64,000 bases of DNA from positions 806,001-870,000 of the forward strand of contig NZ_JAGHKP010000001.1 in the NCBI RefSeq assembly GCF_017742215.1, in the 5' to 3' direction. The DNA comes from Chitinophaga chungangae (lineage in GTDB: Bacteria > Bacteroidota > Bacteroidia > Chitinophagales > Chitinophagaceae). Below the pieces are notes generated by a model. That model did not search any database, had not been told where the DNA came from, and saw only the letters and a program-made list of their open reading frames with translations. Below are positions 9,087 through 16,719 of the stretch, in pieces (position 1 is the first letter of the stretch; the number at the start of each line of letters is the position of its first letter). A program made the position numbers and the translations under genes.

Positions 9087-9968
9087 TCAGTCCCGTTCAT
9101 TTCCGGACAGCGCGTGTTCAATAACATGCGCGGCGAGCCCGCGATAATCGTGTGCGGCGGGCAGGTTCATTTTCCCGGCGATCAGGGCGCAGATGTCTTC
9201 CGCGTGTTTTCCTTCATTGCGCAGGAAATGGATGGAAGTGTCGCCGGCGGATTTGGAGAGTTTGCGGCCGGGGCTTTCCGTCAGCAGCGGGTGATGGTAA
9301 AATGTGTTTTGTGAAAAAGATGAGCCGGGAATAAAACGCGACAGGTAAAGCTGTGCCAGCGTTGAATCCCAGAGGTCCTGTCCCCGTACGACGAGGTCTA
9401 CGTTGTAATGGTCGTCGTCTGCCACGGAGCTGAGCTGGTACGCCGGGAATCCGTCTTTTTTCTTCACGACGAAATCTTTCACCGAAAGCGGCAATGTAGC
9501 CTGAATGGATTTCCCGGACAGGGTTTGAACGTTCAGCACCGTTTCATGATCGGTGCGGAGCCGCCAGCTGACGCCGGGCTGCTGCAACGGAATGTCTTTG
9601 CAGGCGCAGGGTTTGGCGGCCGCCAGTTGTGAGCGCGAACAGGCGCAGGCGAAAACCCGTCCGCTGCCGGCCAGTTGATCCAACGCTTTTTCGTATAACG
9701 GCATGCGGTGGAGCTGGGAGAAATTCGCGTTAAAATCCTCCGCATCCATTGGCCCTTCCTGCCAGGGAATGCCCATAAAACGCAGCGTGTCGAAAATATC
9801 CTGCACGTACGGCGGCCTTACGCGGTCGCGGTCCATATCGTCTATCCGCAGCAGCGTTTTCGCACCGGTACGCTCTGCCAGCGCTGCGGTAACGGCGAAA
9901 GAAAAAAAGTTCCCCAGGTGCAGAAACCCGCTGGGCGTAGGCGCAATTCTTGTTCTGGAAAGATTCAT
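9087..9968 (-). CDS. glutamyl-Q tRNA(Asp) synthetase-like / truncated glutamate-tRNA ligase
   Basis: 293 residues, the size of GluQRS rather than full GluRS (~500), and without an anticodon-binding domain. The HIGH-type motif is PSGFLHLGN near residues 11-19 and the KMSKS-type motif is RKLSKSAGD. A zinc-site-like cluster CACSRSQLAAAKPCACKD fits GluQRS, which attaches glutamate to queuosine at position 34 of tRNA(Asp). The start MNLSRTRIAPTP at 9968 is chosen because the class I signature begins right after it; the upstream extension to 10037 has no homology-like content. Acts in the cytoplasm. Confidence 0.85.
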   Translation of the reverse strand: MNLSRTRIAPTPSGFLHLGNFFSFAVTAALAERTGAKTLLRIDDMDRDRVRPPYVQDIFDTLRFMGIPWQEGPMDAEDFNANFSQLHRMPLYEKALDQLAGSGRVFACACSRSQLAAAKPCACKDIPLQQPGVSWRLRTDHETVLNVQTLSGKSIQATLPLSVKDFVVKKKDGFPAYQLSSVADDDHYNVDLVVRGQDLWDSTLAQLYLSRFIPGSSFSQNTFYHHPLLTESPGRKLSKSAGDTSIHFLRNEGKHAEDICALIAGKMNLPAAHDYRGLAAHVIEHALSGNERD

Positions 9969-10083
9969 CAAATGTTGTTGATGCTGCAAAATAACAGTTT
10001 GTCCCGAATTGCCACCTAACTTGTCATTACCGCCCACCTCTTAATCGAACGGATGAACGGATATTTGTAAAAAAAGAAATCAT

Positions 10084-10599
10084 ATGGAAGCGGATATCAG
10101 GATCGCAGCAGACGACGCCATCACTGAAATGGCGGGACTTCTGGCCTCATGCAGCCAGGAACAGGCCAACCGGGTACCTTTCTCCGGCAGCTGGACGGCA
10201 GCACAGGTAGTAGAACATATGCGCATATCGATCAGCGGGTGCATCGAGCTGCTGCAGGGCGGCGCCAAACCCACCACACATCGCTCGCCCGACGCCAAGG
10301 TACCGGACCTCCAGGTATTTCTCGATTACAACATCAAAATGGAATCGCCGGATTTTGTACAGCCCGAAGACAAAATATACGACAAAGAAGCATTGAGCAA
10401 AGAGATGGAAAAGCTTCGCCGCGAGCTCAACGGCACGCTGGGCGGCAAAGACCTCAACGAAACATTAACCGGTTTCGATTTCCCTTTCCTCGGCGAATTG
10501 ACGCGAACGGAGTTGGTGCATTTTGTGGCATGGCATACAACGCGGCATAACAGGCAGTTGAGGAAGATTGTGGGGGTGTTGAAGGGAGGGGAGGCGTAG
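10084..10599 (+). CDS. DinB family protein
   Basis: 171 residues. A four-helix DinB/YfiT-like metal protein: the N-terminal PFSGSWTAAQVVEHMRIS carries the first His, and the C-terminal LVHFVAWHTTRHNRQLRKIVG carries the HxxxH pair, giving the usual three-His metal site. Members include bacillithiol or mycothiol S-transferases and DNA-damage-induced proteins of unknown reaction. It stands alone, divergent from the GluQRS-like gene and followed by a long AT-rich stretch. Confidence 0.85.
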   Translation: MEADIRIAADDAITEMAGLLASCSQEQANRVPFSGSWTAAQVVEHMRISISGCIELLQGGAKPTTHRSPDAKVPDLQVFLDYNIKMESPDFVQPEDKIYDKEALSKEMEKLRRELNGTLGGKDLNETLTGFDFPFLGELTRTELVHFVAWHTTRHNRQLRKIVGVLKGGEA

Positions 10600-11416
10600 T
10601 TGTTCATGGCCTCTAGTCCACCTTGTATCGGCCTGCACCGGCCTTGATCGGCCATATGTTCGCCTTGAGGGGTGGAGATAAGTGCTCTCAAAAGTCGCAG
10701 CTTTATTTTCTCCTCCATAAATGCAGGACTGAAAGGCAAATGCTTCACTGAAACCTTAACGGATTTTGACTTTTATTTCTCCGCGGAGCCGACGTGGCCG
10801 AGCTGGTGGTTTTTTGGTGTATCATACGCGAAAGCATAGTTGGTAATTGAGGGAAATTTTGGGAGGGGAAGTTGAATGTATTATTGTACAATATATTTTG
10901 TTGCCGATAGTCTATTAGCCTCTTGTCTCAGGAGCCTTGTAATAGGCATTATATTGATTTTTATCAAATACATTTTTGTAAGTCTGATCAGTTGGAATTG
11001 CATTCAATATACGTTGACATGATTAATTCGCAATGATGCCTAAGCACGCGAATAAACCAATTGGTCTGTGATTTGCTTTCATTTTTAAAAGAGAATATTG
11101 ACCTTTTGTATTTTATAAAAAATTCCTATCTTCAATTCGAAGCAAATCACAATAAGGATTATTCCGTAGTGAAAACTATTACAAGAGTCCCGCGAACAGC
11201 GGGATTGTTGTTTTTAGGGATGTCTCATAAGTAAAGGCGACTTAAACATTTGAAAGGGATTTGTGCACCCTATTTTATCAAAAAATAAAACTTCTGCTTG
11301 TTAATCATCTGTTAATGAGTGATATTTGACTGCGCGATTCTTAAAGTGAGTCTCTCTGACAACAAAATATCAGCATCGCCCACACCGGCGTATGCATACC
11401 GGGTAGTTTAACGAAA
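10600..11416. other. AT-rich gene-free stretch
   Basis: About 815 bases without a convincing protein frame, clearly more AT-rich than the flanking genes, especially from about 10850 to 11340. It begins with a short degenerate repeat of CGGCCTT units (about 10628-10652). It contains one clear hairpin terminator (11187-11216) preceded by a promoter-like pair, so a short RNA may be made. The segment AGGGATGTCTCATAAG near 11216-11231 looks like some insertion-sequence ends, but no transposase or matching end was found. Confidence 0.5.
11187..11216 (+). terminator. hairpin terminator in gene-free stretch
   Basis: TCCCGC, GAACA loop, GCGGGA, then TTGTTGTTTTT. About 78 bases upstream is TTTTG-N17-TATCTTC (11105-11133), which could start a short transcript of about 80 nt. 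No open frame of any length lies between them. Confidence 0.5.
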
Positions 11417-12979
11417 TTATTTATCATTCTTCTTCCTCATAAACACCGGCGCAAAATCAAAAGTAAGCATGCCGCGAAGATCCCGGTCGGGGAGGCCTTC
11501 TACATGCTGGTCTATCTTGTAATATTCAAGCCCGAACTTCACCATGTCGAAAAATGTAAGGCGCGTAAGTACGCCGTACATGTCCGGCGATTGTGCATTG
11601 AAGGGGTCTTGTTTGCCGTAATTGAAAGTTGCGTCTATCCCGGTGCTGAGCGGCAGCGGGAAGTTGGGAGCGTTAAACCTGCGCGACAAGGCAAGGTTCG
11701 TTCTGAAATCGAACGCGCCGGGCTCTTCGCCGGAAGGCAACAGTCCGCCGGCTGCGGCGCCCAGCTGGAATTTCCATTTGTCGTTGTCGAGTATGTCGAA
11801 CCCCGCCGCTGCGTTGAGGCGGCCGCGGTAAGGCGAAGGAACGTCCGGCCGGTAATCCAGCTCGCCGGTGAGCTGCATTAAGCTGAGCGGGCCGATGTTT
11901 TTCATCATGAAACCCGCGCGGGCATAGGTTTCCAAAGCAGACGAATCGCTGAACCGCGCACCGCCTTCCAGCAGGCCGTAATAACCGGCGGCGCCGGTGT
12001 AAAGGCCGCCCATGAACTTGTGTTTTTCGTCCGGTGCGGGTTTGCCTTCCGCCTGCTCTTTATGTGAATACGAGAAATATGGGAAAAACTCGAAGCCTTT
12101 GTATTTGGGTTTGTCTTTTTCATTCTCCGGGTATTTACCCAAAGCCGAAGCCAGGTTGAATCCCAACCCCAGGCTCCATTTTTTTTCTTCGGCTTCTTTG
12201 TCGGTGCCGGAATATTTTAATTCGAATTTCTCCGGCGCATCCAGGAAGGGCGATTTCCAACGTTTGTCCGGGATATTGTTGAGCAGGAAAGGCCGCTTGA
12301 AACCTGCCGGCGGCTCGGTGTATTTGCCGGTGGCAGGTCCGATCAGCGAACTGAAATCCAGCTCGCTGCCCATCAGCGCGTTAAGGCCCACCATGCCGCC
12401 CTGCAGCAGCGCGCCGGTGATCAGGAAAGTTGGAAGATTGTCTTTCGCGTAAGCGGGCAGGTCGACTGACAGGTATTTTTTCATGTCTTTATGCAGCACG
12501 ATGGAAGCAAGACTGATATACGTGCCGGAAGTGCCGGACAATTGTTCCGCCATTTCGAGCCCCTTCGAAAAATCGACTTTGCTGCCGTACGGCGACGTGG
12601 CTTTTAATTGCAACGCGTAAAACACGTTCCACAAAGCCATGATCTCGTTAGACAGCAGTTCCTGCCCGAACGCGGGATCGAACACGATACTGGTGCCGAA
12701 TTGTTTGGAACGGTAATAGGAATCCTGCCAGCGTTTCGGGAATTGCAGCACGAGATCGTCGAAGATGCTGTAGAAGACGTGTGGCTTTTCAGGCGCCGGT
12801 TCTTTCTTCGGTTCCTGTTTGGGAGATTCCGCCCCTTTATCTTCGTCCTGTTTCTGTACGGTATCCGGTGCGGCTTTGCCGGGTTGGAAAAACGGGTCGG
12901 GCACGCCGCCGGGGCCGAAAAACGGCTTTGTTTGTGGGGCGCTGCCTGCCGTATCAGGTGTATGAACGGGTTTGCCCAT
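11417..12979 (-). CDS. protein with N-terminal double-FF motif and beta-barrel-like C-terminus; function unknown
   Basis: 520 residues, no signal peptide. The first 40 residues contain KPFFGPGG and DPFFQPG followed by DTVQKQDED, strongly reminiscent of the N-termini of DUF4157 and other proteins associated with extracellular contractile injection systems. Then come a charged Glu/Lys/Pro linker (about 42-66), a helical domain (about 67-205) with the hydrophobic segment FLITGALLQGGMVGLNAL, and a C-terminal half of alternating strands (for example WSLGLGFNLAS, RLNAAAGFDIL, KFQLGAAAGGLL, LSTGIDATFNYG) that looks like a beta-barrel. No HExxH protease site is present. A pore-forming cargo is one possibility; the function is inferred only from resemblance. 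Confidence 0.65.
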   Translation of the reverse strand: MGKPVHTPDTAGSAPQTKPFFGPGGVPDPFFQPGKAAPDTVQKQDEDKGAESPKQEPKKEPAPEKPHVFYSIFDDLVLQFPKRWQDSYYRSKQFGTSIVFDPAFGQELLSNEIMALWNVFYALQLKATSPYGSKVDFSKGLEMAEQLSGTSGTYISLASIVLHKDMKKYLSVDLPAYAKDNLPTFLITGALLQGGMVGLNALMGSELDFSSLIGPATGKYTEPPAGFKRPFLLNNIPDKRWKSPFLDAPEKFELKYSGTDKEAEEKKWSLGLGFNLASALGKYPENEKDKPKYKGFEFFPYFSYSHKEQAEGKPAPDEKHKFMGGLYTGAAGYYGLLEGGARFSDSSALETYARAGFMMKNIGPLSLMQLTGELDYRPDVPSPYRGRLNAAAGFDILDNDKWKFQLGAAAGGLLPSGEEPGAFDFRTNLALSRRFNAPNFPLPLSTGIDATFNYGKQDPFNAQSPDMYGVLTRLTFFDMVKFGLEYYKIDQHVEGLPDRDLRGMLTFDFAPVFMRKKNDK

Positions 12980-13058
12980 GGGGTTGGATTGAAATTTTCG
13001 GGGTTAAATACACCCTGAATTTCCGAAAAAATACCCAAACCGCGCGGATAAAATCTTC

Positions 13059-13862
13059 CTATTGCGCCGCCACCATGGAAGGCGCCATGCCAAAGGCCTT
13101 TTTAAAGGCGTAGGAAAAATGCGAAAAGTCTTTGAAACCGACTTCCATGTACACATCCGAGGTTTTCCAGCCTTTTTCTTTCAGCAGCACGTAAGCGTCT
13201 TCCAGGCGTTTTTGCTGCAGCCAGCGGTTAGGCGAAGTGTGATAGATCTTTTCGAAATCGCGTTTGAAAGTGGCGAGGCTTCTGCCGGTGAGATAAGCGA
13301 ACCGCGCAATGTCCACATTAAAACGGTAATGTTCGTTCATGTACGCTTCCAGGTCGATCTTGCCCGGCTCGCTGAAGTCGAACAGCACGTTCTGCAGTTC
13401 GGGATTGGTTTCGAGCAGGATCATCGCGGCTTCGCGCACTTTGATGTTGGTAAGCGCGGGATTGATGACCTGCCCGCTATCCATGTAAGGTTTGAGGGAA
13501 CTGATAAAACTGCTGAAAAGATTATGCGGCCGGAGGGTGATAATGCCGTCGCCGGTGTAGGGTTTGCGGACGGGAAGATGTAATTCGTTACTCAGCGTTT
13601 GCAGCGTGTTTTTGTCCATCAGCACGCTGATGGCACGGTATTCGCCGCCCGCGGGCGGATGTTTTACGAACCGGGCAAGCTGGTTTTTCCGGAAAAAACG
13701 GTAATCGCCTTCACCGAAAAGATATTTTTTTCCGCCGGCGAACATCTCCATGCTGCCGGACATTACATAGCTGAAAACATGTTCCGGCACAAAGTTTTCC
13801 CCTTCGCGGCTCAGGTGCGAATAACAGGCATACAAAATATGCGGCTTCTCCAGATCTTCCAT
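13059..13862 (-). CDS. AraC family transcriptional regulator
   Basis: 267 residues. The C-terminal ~100 residues are a double helix-turn-helix: IARFAYLTGRSLATFKRDFEK and VYMEVGFKDFSHFSYAFKKAFG, with the linking PNRWLQQKRLEDAYVLL helix. The N-terminal half is cupin-like (SREGENFVPEHVFSYVMSGS), as in ligand-sensing ExsA-type regulators. It lies 72 bases downstream of the SDR gene on the same strand and is probably co-transcribed with it. The paired direct repeats upstream of the SDR gene are a plausible binding site, which would make the pair autoregulated. Confidence 0.9.
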   Translation of the reverse strand: MEDLEKPHILYACYSHLSREGENFVPEHVFSYVMSGSMEMFAGGKKYLFGEGDYRFFRKNQLARFVKHPPAGGEYRAISVLMDKNTLQTLSNELHLPVRKPYTGDGIITLRPHNLFSSFISSLKPYMDSGQVINPALTNIKVREAAMILLETNPELQNVLFDFSEPGKIDLEAYMNEHYRFNVDIARFAYLTGRSLATFKRDFEKIYHTSPNRWLQQKRLEDAYVLLKEKGWKTSDVYMEVGFKDFSHFSYAFKKAFGMAPSMVAAQ

Positions 13863-13934
13863 ATGTTCATGTTAATTCGGAACGGCATTATTGCACAAAT
13901 CTATGCAACAATACCGTTCCGCTGAAAAAGAGGT

Positions 13935-14822
13935 TTACATTCCTTTGGCTCTCGAAACAAGAGCATTGGCTTCGGATTCGAAAAAATTCTCCGCATCGTC
14001 CGCATCCGTGGAAACGCTCACATGTTTCCAGGCGGCGGCTTCCGCGTCGCGGGCGGCGTTGGCCTGTTCCAGCAATGCTACCGCCTCGCTGCCGAATACC
14101 AGGTGTACCGGCGGGCTGGGGTGGGAGGCCAGGTCCACAATGGCTTTGGCGGCCTTGTCCGGATCGCCCATGGGCTTGAACTTCCCGCTGGACAAGATCT
14201 CTTCGATCACGCCGATATTCGTTTCATACCCTTCCACGCCCGGCGCGAAGGTCATGGAGCTGCCCGCCCAATCGGTACGGAAACCGCCCGGTTCTACGCT
14301 GGTAACATGAATGCCCAGGTGCGCCACTTCTTTGGCGAGCGCTTCGGAGAAGCCGGCCACGGCGAATTTGGTGGCATGGTAAATGCTCAGCCCTGCATTG
14401 CCGAAACGGCCGCCAATGGAGCTTACCTGTAAAATGCGGCCCGAACGCTGTTTGCGCAGGTAAGGCAATACAGCGCGCGATACTTCAATGGGGCCGTAAA
14501 GGTTCGTTTCGATCTGGCTGCGCACCTGCTCGTCTGTATACCCTTCCGTGGCGCCGGTAATGCCGAAGCCGGCATTGTTCACCACCACGTCGAGGCGGCC
14601 GAAATGCGCCACGGCGTCTGCCACGGCCCGGCGCACCTGCCCGGCGTCTGAAACGTCCAGGCGGAGGGGGAGTATTTGACCGGGATACTTTTCTTCGAGG
14701 TCTTGTAACTGAGCGGTGTTCCTGGCGGTGGCGGCTACCTTATGGCCGGCTTCCAGCGCGGCGGCGGTGATGCTGCGGCCCAACCCGCGGGAACTTCCTG
14801 TGATAAACCAAACTTGTGTCAT
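13935..14822 (-). CDS. short-chain dehydrogenase/reductase
   Basis: 295 residues, classical SDR fold with an extended C-terminus. TGSSRGLG at 8-15 binds the NAD(P) cofactor, NNAG is at 82-85, the catalytic residues are Ser134/135, Tyr148 and Lys152 (YHATK), and VEPGGFRTDW follows. This subgroup (oxidoreductases acting on unknown carbonyls) is often paired with AraC or TetR regulators. The start ATG follows a promoter region with two near-identical 17-bp repeats. The substrate cannot be read from the sequence. Confidence 0.9.
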   Translation of the reverse strand: MTQVWFITGSSRGLGRSITAAALEAGHKVAATARNTAQLQDLEEKYPGQILPLRLDVSDAGQVRRAVADAVAHFGRLDVVVNNAGFGITGATEGYTDEQVRSQIETNLYGPIEVSRAVLPYLRKQRSGRILQVSSIGGRFGNAGLSIYHATKFAVAGFSEALAKEVAHLGIHVTSVEPGGFRTDWAGSSMTFAPGVEGYETNIGVIEEILSSGKFKPMGDPDKAAKAIVDLASHPSPPVHLVFGSEAVALLEQANAARDAEAAAWKHVSVSTDADDAENFFESEANALVSRAKGM

Positions 14823-14868
14823 TGTGATAAGTATTTACTGCAAAGTAAGGCCGTATTTCAAGCCGCCA

Positions 14869-14907
14869 TTTTGTTAGAAAGCTCAATTTATTTTGTTAAA
14901 AAGCTCA
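14869..14907 (-). promoter_or_regulatory. direct-repeat operator upstream of the SDR gene
   Basis: Two 17-bp copies of TTTTGTTARAAAGCTCA (one mismatch) start at 14869 and 14891, exactly 22 bp apart, about two helical turns. On the gene's strand they lie about 20 bp upstream of a TTACTTTG -7-like element (complement of 14841-14848), and no -33 TTG is seen at the right distance. This is the geometry of an AraC-type activator site next to RNA polymerase. The AraC gene downstream is the obvious candidate binder. Confidence 0.6.
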
Positions 14908-14999
14908 TGTTTGGGGGAACAAATAACATTGGGGTCTATGAGATCCACCCGTTTTGAATTAAATTCATCCTTCGTTACAATGTAAACCTTGCAATTCCT

Positions 15000-16262
15000 A
15001 TGTCTTTACAATTATCCCGCACCTGGAGCTCCGGTCAAAAGCTGCTCTTCCGGTTCTTCTTCGTTTTTTTCGTGCTGTATATTCCTTTTTCCTTTATCCC
15101 GTACCTGGGCGAAGGATATGAATTTCTCTGGCGCCAGGCCGTGCCCTGGGTGGGGGAGCACGTGCTGCACCTGCCCGGTAAGATCACGATCTTCACCAAT
15201 GGCAGCGGCGATACCACTTACGATTATGTAAAATTGTTCTGCATGGCGGTGCTGTCTGTTACGGCTGCGCTGGTTTGGTCTGCGGCGGACAGGCGCCGCC
15301 GGAATTACGATGCCCTGCATCACTGGCTGCGCGTGGGTTTGCGGTATTATATGTTTTATATGATGGGCGTGTACGGTTTCGCGAAAGTGTTTCACCTGCA
15401 GATGCCTTCCCCTTTCCTGTCGCAGCTGGTGCAGCCTTTTGGCGACAAAAGCCCGATGGGCCTGGCCTGGTCGTACGTTGGGTTTTCGGCGGCGTTCAGC
15501 GCGTTCGCCGGTTGGGCCGAAGTGATCTCGGGCATGCTGCTGCTGTTCAGGCGTACCGTGCTGATGGGATCGGTGCTTTGCGCGTTCGTAATGCTCAACG
15601 TGGTAGCGATCAATTTCTGTTTCGACGTGCCGGTGAAATTATATTCCTCTTTCCTGCTGCTGGTCTCGCTGTTCCTGATGGCGCCGGACATGCGGCGGCT
15701 GGGCAACCTGTTCCTTTTCAACAAAACCGTACAGCCGAAAGTATACCGCACTTACCTGAACAAACGCTGGCTGCGCATTACGGCCGGCGTGGTGAAATTC
15801 CTGTTTATCGGCCTGGTGCTGTATTCGCAGGTAGCGAACTCGATGAGCGGGGCCAAAAGATATGGCGCCGCCGCCAGTCGCCCGCCGTTGTATGGCATTT
15901 ACAACACCGAACTGCTCGTGCGCAACCACGATACGATACCGCCGCTGATGACGGACACTACGCGCTGGCGGCAGGTCATCATCCAGTTCGCGAATTATGC
16001 GCAGGTGAAACTGATGAACGATTCGCTGAAAGCCCTGGCCTTCGATATAGATACGACGGCGAAAACCGCAACGGTATTTACCCCGGGCGATACTTCGCGC
16101 AAAAACGTGATGCGTTATACGCTTGATTCAACCTATCTTACGTTGGATGGCGTACTGAACAACGACACCGTAACATACCGTTTGAAAAAATTCGATCACC
16201 GCACTTTCAGGCTTGTTAGCCGCGGTTTCAGATGGGTGAACGAGTATCCGTATAACTGGTAA
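15000..16262 (+). CDS. DoxX-like integral membrane protein
   Basis: 420 residues. At least seven hydrophobic segments are visible, for example LLFRFFFVFFVLYIPFSFIP (about 16-35), LFCMAVLSVTAALVW (about 80-95), GFSAAFSAFAGWAEVISGML (about 160-180) and GVVKFLFIGLVLYS (about 262-275). A soluble C-terminal domain of about 140 residues contains RWRQVIIQFANYAQVKLMND. The central part resembles the DoxX/DoxD-like four-helix membrane fold. Its role is unknown; such proteins sit in the cytoplasmic membrane and are often redox-related. A good hairpin follows the stop. Confidence 0.75.
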   Translation: MSLQLSRTWSSGQKLLFRFFFVFFVLYIPFSFIPYLGEGYEFLWRQAVPWVGEHVLHLPGKITIFTNGSGDTTYDYVKLFCMAVLSVTAALVWSAADRRRRNYDALHHWLRVGLRYYMFYMMGVYGFAKVFHLQMPSPFLSQLVQPFGDKSPMGLAWSYVGFSAAFSAFAGWAEVISGMLLLFRRTVLMGSVLCAFVMLNVVAINFCFDVPVKLYSSFLLLVSLFLMAPDMRRLGNLFLFNKTVQPKVYRTYLNKRWLRITAGVVKFLFIGLVLYSQVANSMSGAKRYGAAASRPPLYGIYNTELLVRNHDTIPPLMTDTTRWRQVIIQFANYAQVKLMNDSLKALAFDIDTTAKTATVFTPGDTSRKNVMRYTLDSTYLTLDGVLNNDTVTYRLKKFDHRTFRLVSRGFRWVNEYPYNW

Positions 16263-16293
16263 AACATTCCGTTTTCATGCCAGACGGGACCAG

Positions 16294-16330
16294 TACCGGC
16301 CGTTACGGATGTAGCGGCCGGTATTGTTTT
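16294..16330 (+). terminator. rho-independent terminator after the DoxX-like gene
   Basis: TACCGGCCG, 12-base loop, CGGCCGGTA, then TTGTTTTGTT. A 9-bp perfect stem. Confidence 0.8.
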
Positions 16331-16404
16331 GTTGGCATCTTCGCCCGGCGTGCGTTATAACATGCAATCCATTTCATAAAAACCCCGTGCGCACCATGCA
16401 AATT

Positions 16405-16422
16405 TGCACAAACGATTGCGCA
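16405..16422. promoter_or_regulatory. LacI-family operator
   Basis: TGCACAAACGATTGCGCA is an 18-bp near-palindrome (14 of 18 symmetrical) centred on CG, the typical LacI/GalR-family shape. A perfect 12-bp palindrome TGCAAATTTGCA (16397-16408) overlaps its left edge. It sits at the -33 region of a TATATTTG element at 16445-16452, as expected for repression. The lacI gene on the opposite strand ends about 300 bp away. Confidence 0.65.
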
Positions 16423-16444
16423 TTTTTCGGATCGATTCCTGACT

Positions 16445-16452
16445 TATATTTG
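16445..16452 (+). promoter_or_regulatory. promoter -7 element downstream of the LacI operator, with no gene after it
   Basis: TATATTTG fits the Bacteroidota TAnnTTTG consensus. Transcription would start near 16458 and run into about 260 bases without a protein frame before meeting the 3' end of lacI. The first bases of such an RNA (16463-16486) are complementary to the lacI mRNA near its start codon. A weak AGCATC/GATGCT hairpin followed by a T-rich stretch (about 16640-16690) could end it. Confidence 0.45.
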
Positions 16453-16462
16453 AATTGTCAAC

Positions 16463-16486
16463 CAGCGATATCCTTGATAGTACAAC
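16463..16486. repeat. short copy of the lacI 5' coding end
   Basis: CAGCGATATCCTTGATAGTACAAC matches 17697-17721 (inside the start of lacI, same orientation) with one substitution and one missing base. On the minus strand it reads T-I-K-D-I-A, the hallmark of a LacI N-terminus. It is either a relic of a second lacI or an antisense element; see findings. Confidence 0.7.
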
Positions 16487-16719
16487 TGATTAGCACAAAC
16501 TGAGAGAGAAAAAATACGCAAGCACAGACGTCGTAAAAACGATTCATCCTTTTAACGTTTTCATACGGGTGGTGGTGTAAAACCGCCGCGGGACTGTTAT
16601 TTGCTACTCTTTAAAAATTGTAAGCACTTTGATGATAAGCATCGCCATAAGCAGCCGTTAGATGCTACTCTTTATTGTTTTCTTTTAACACAACATTATC
16701 CTTCCCTGCCAACCGTTTT

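Noticed and set aside
10628-10652. Short CGGCCTT-type repeat
   Set aside because: Three imperfect units of about 11 bases; too short and degenerate to be a repeat array or CRISPR.
11216-11231. Possible insertion-sequence end (AGGGATGTCTCATAAG)
   Set aside because: Only a resemblance. No matching inverted end, target duplication or transposase remnant was found within the gene-free stretch.
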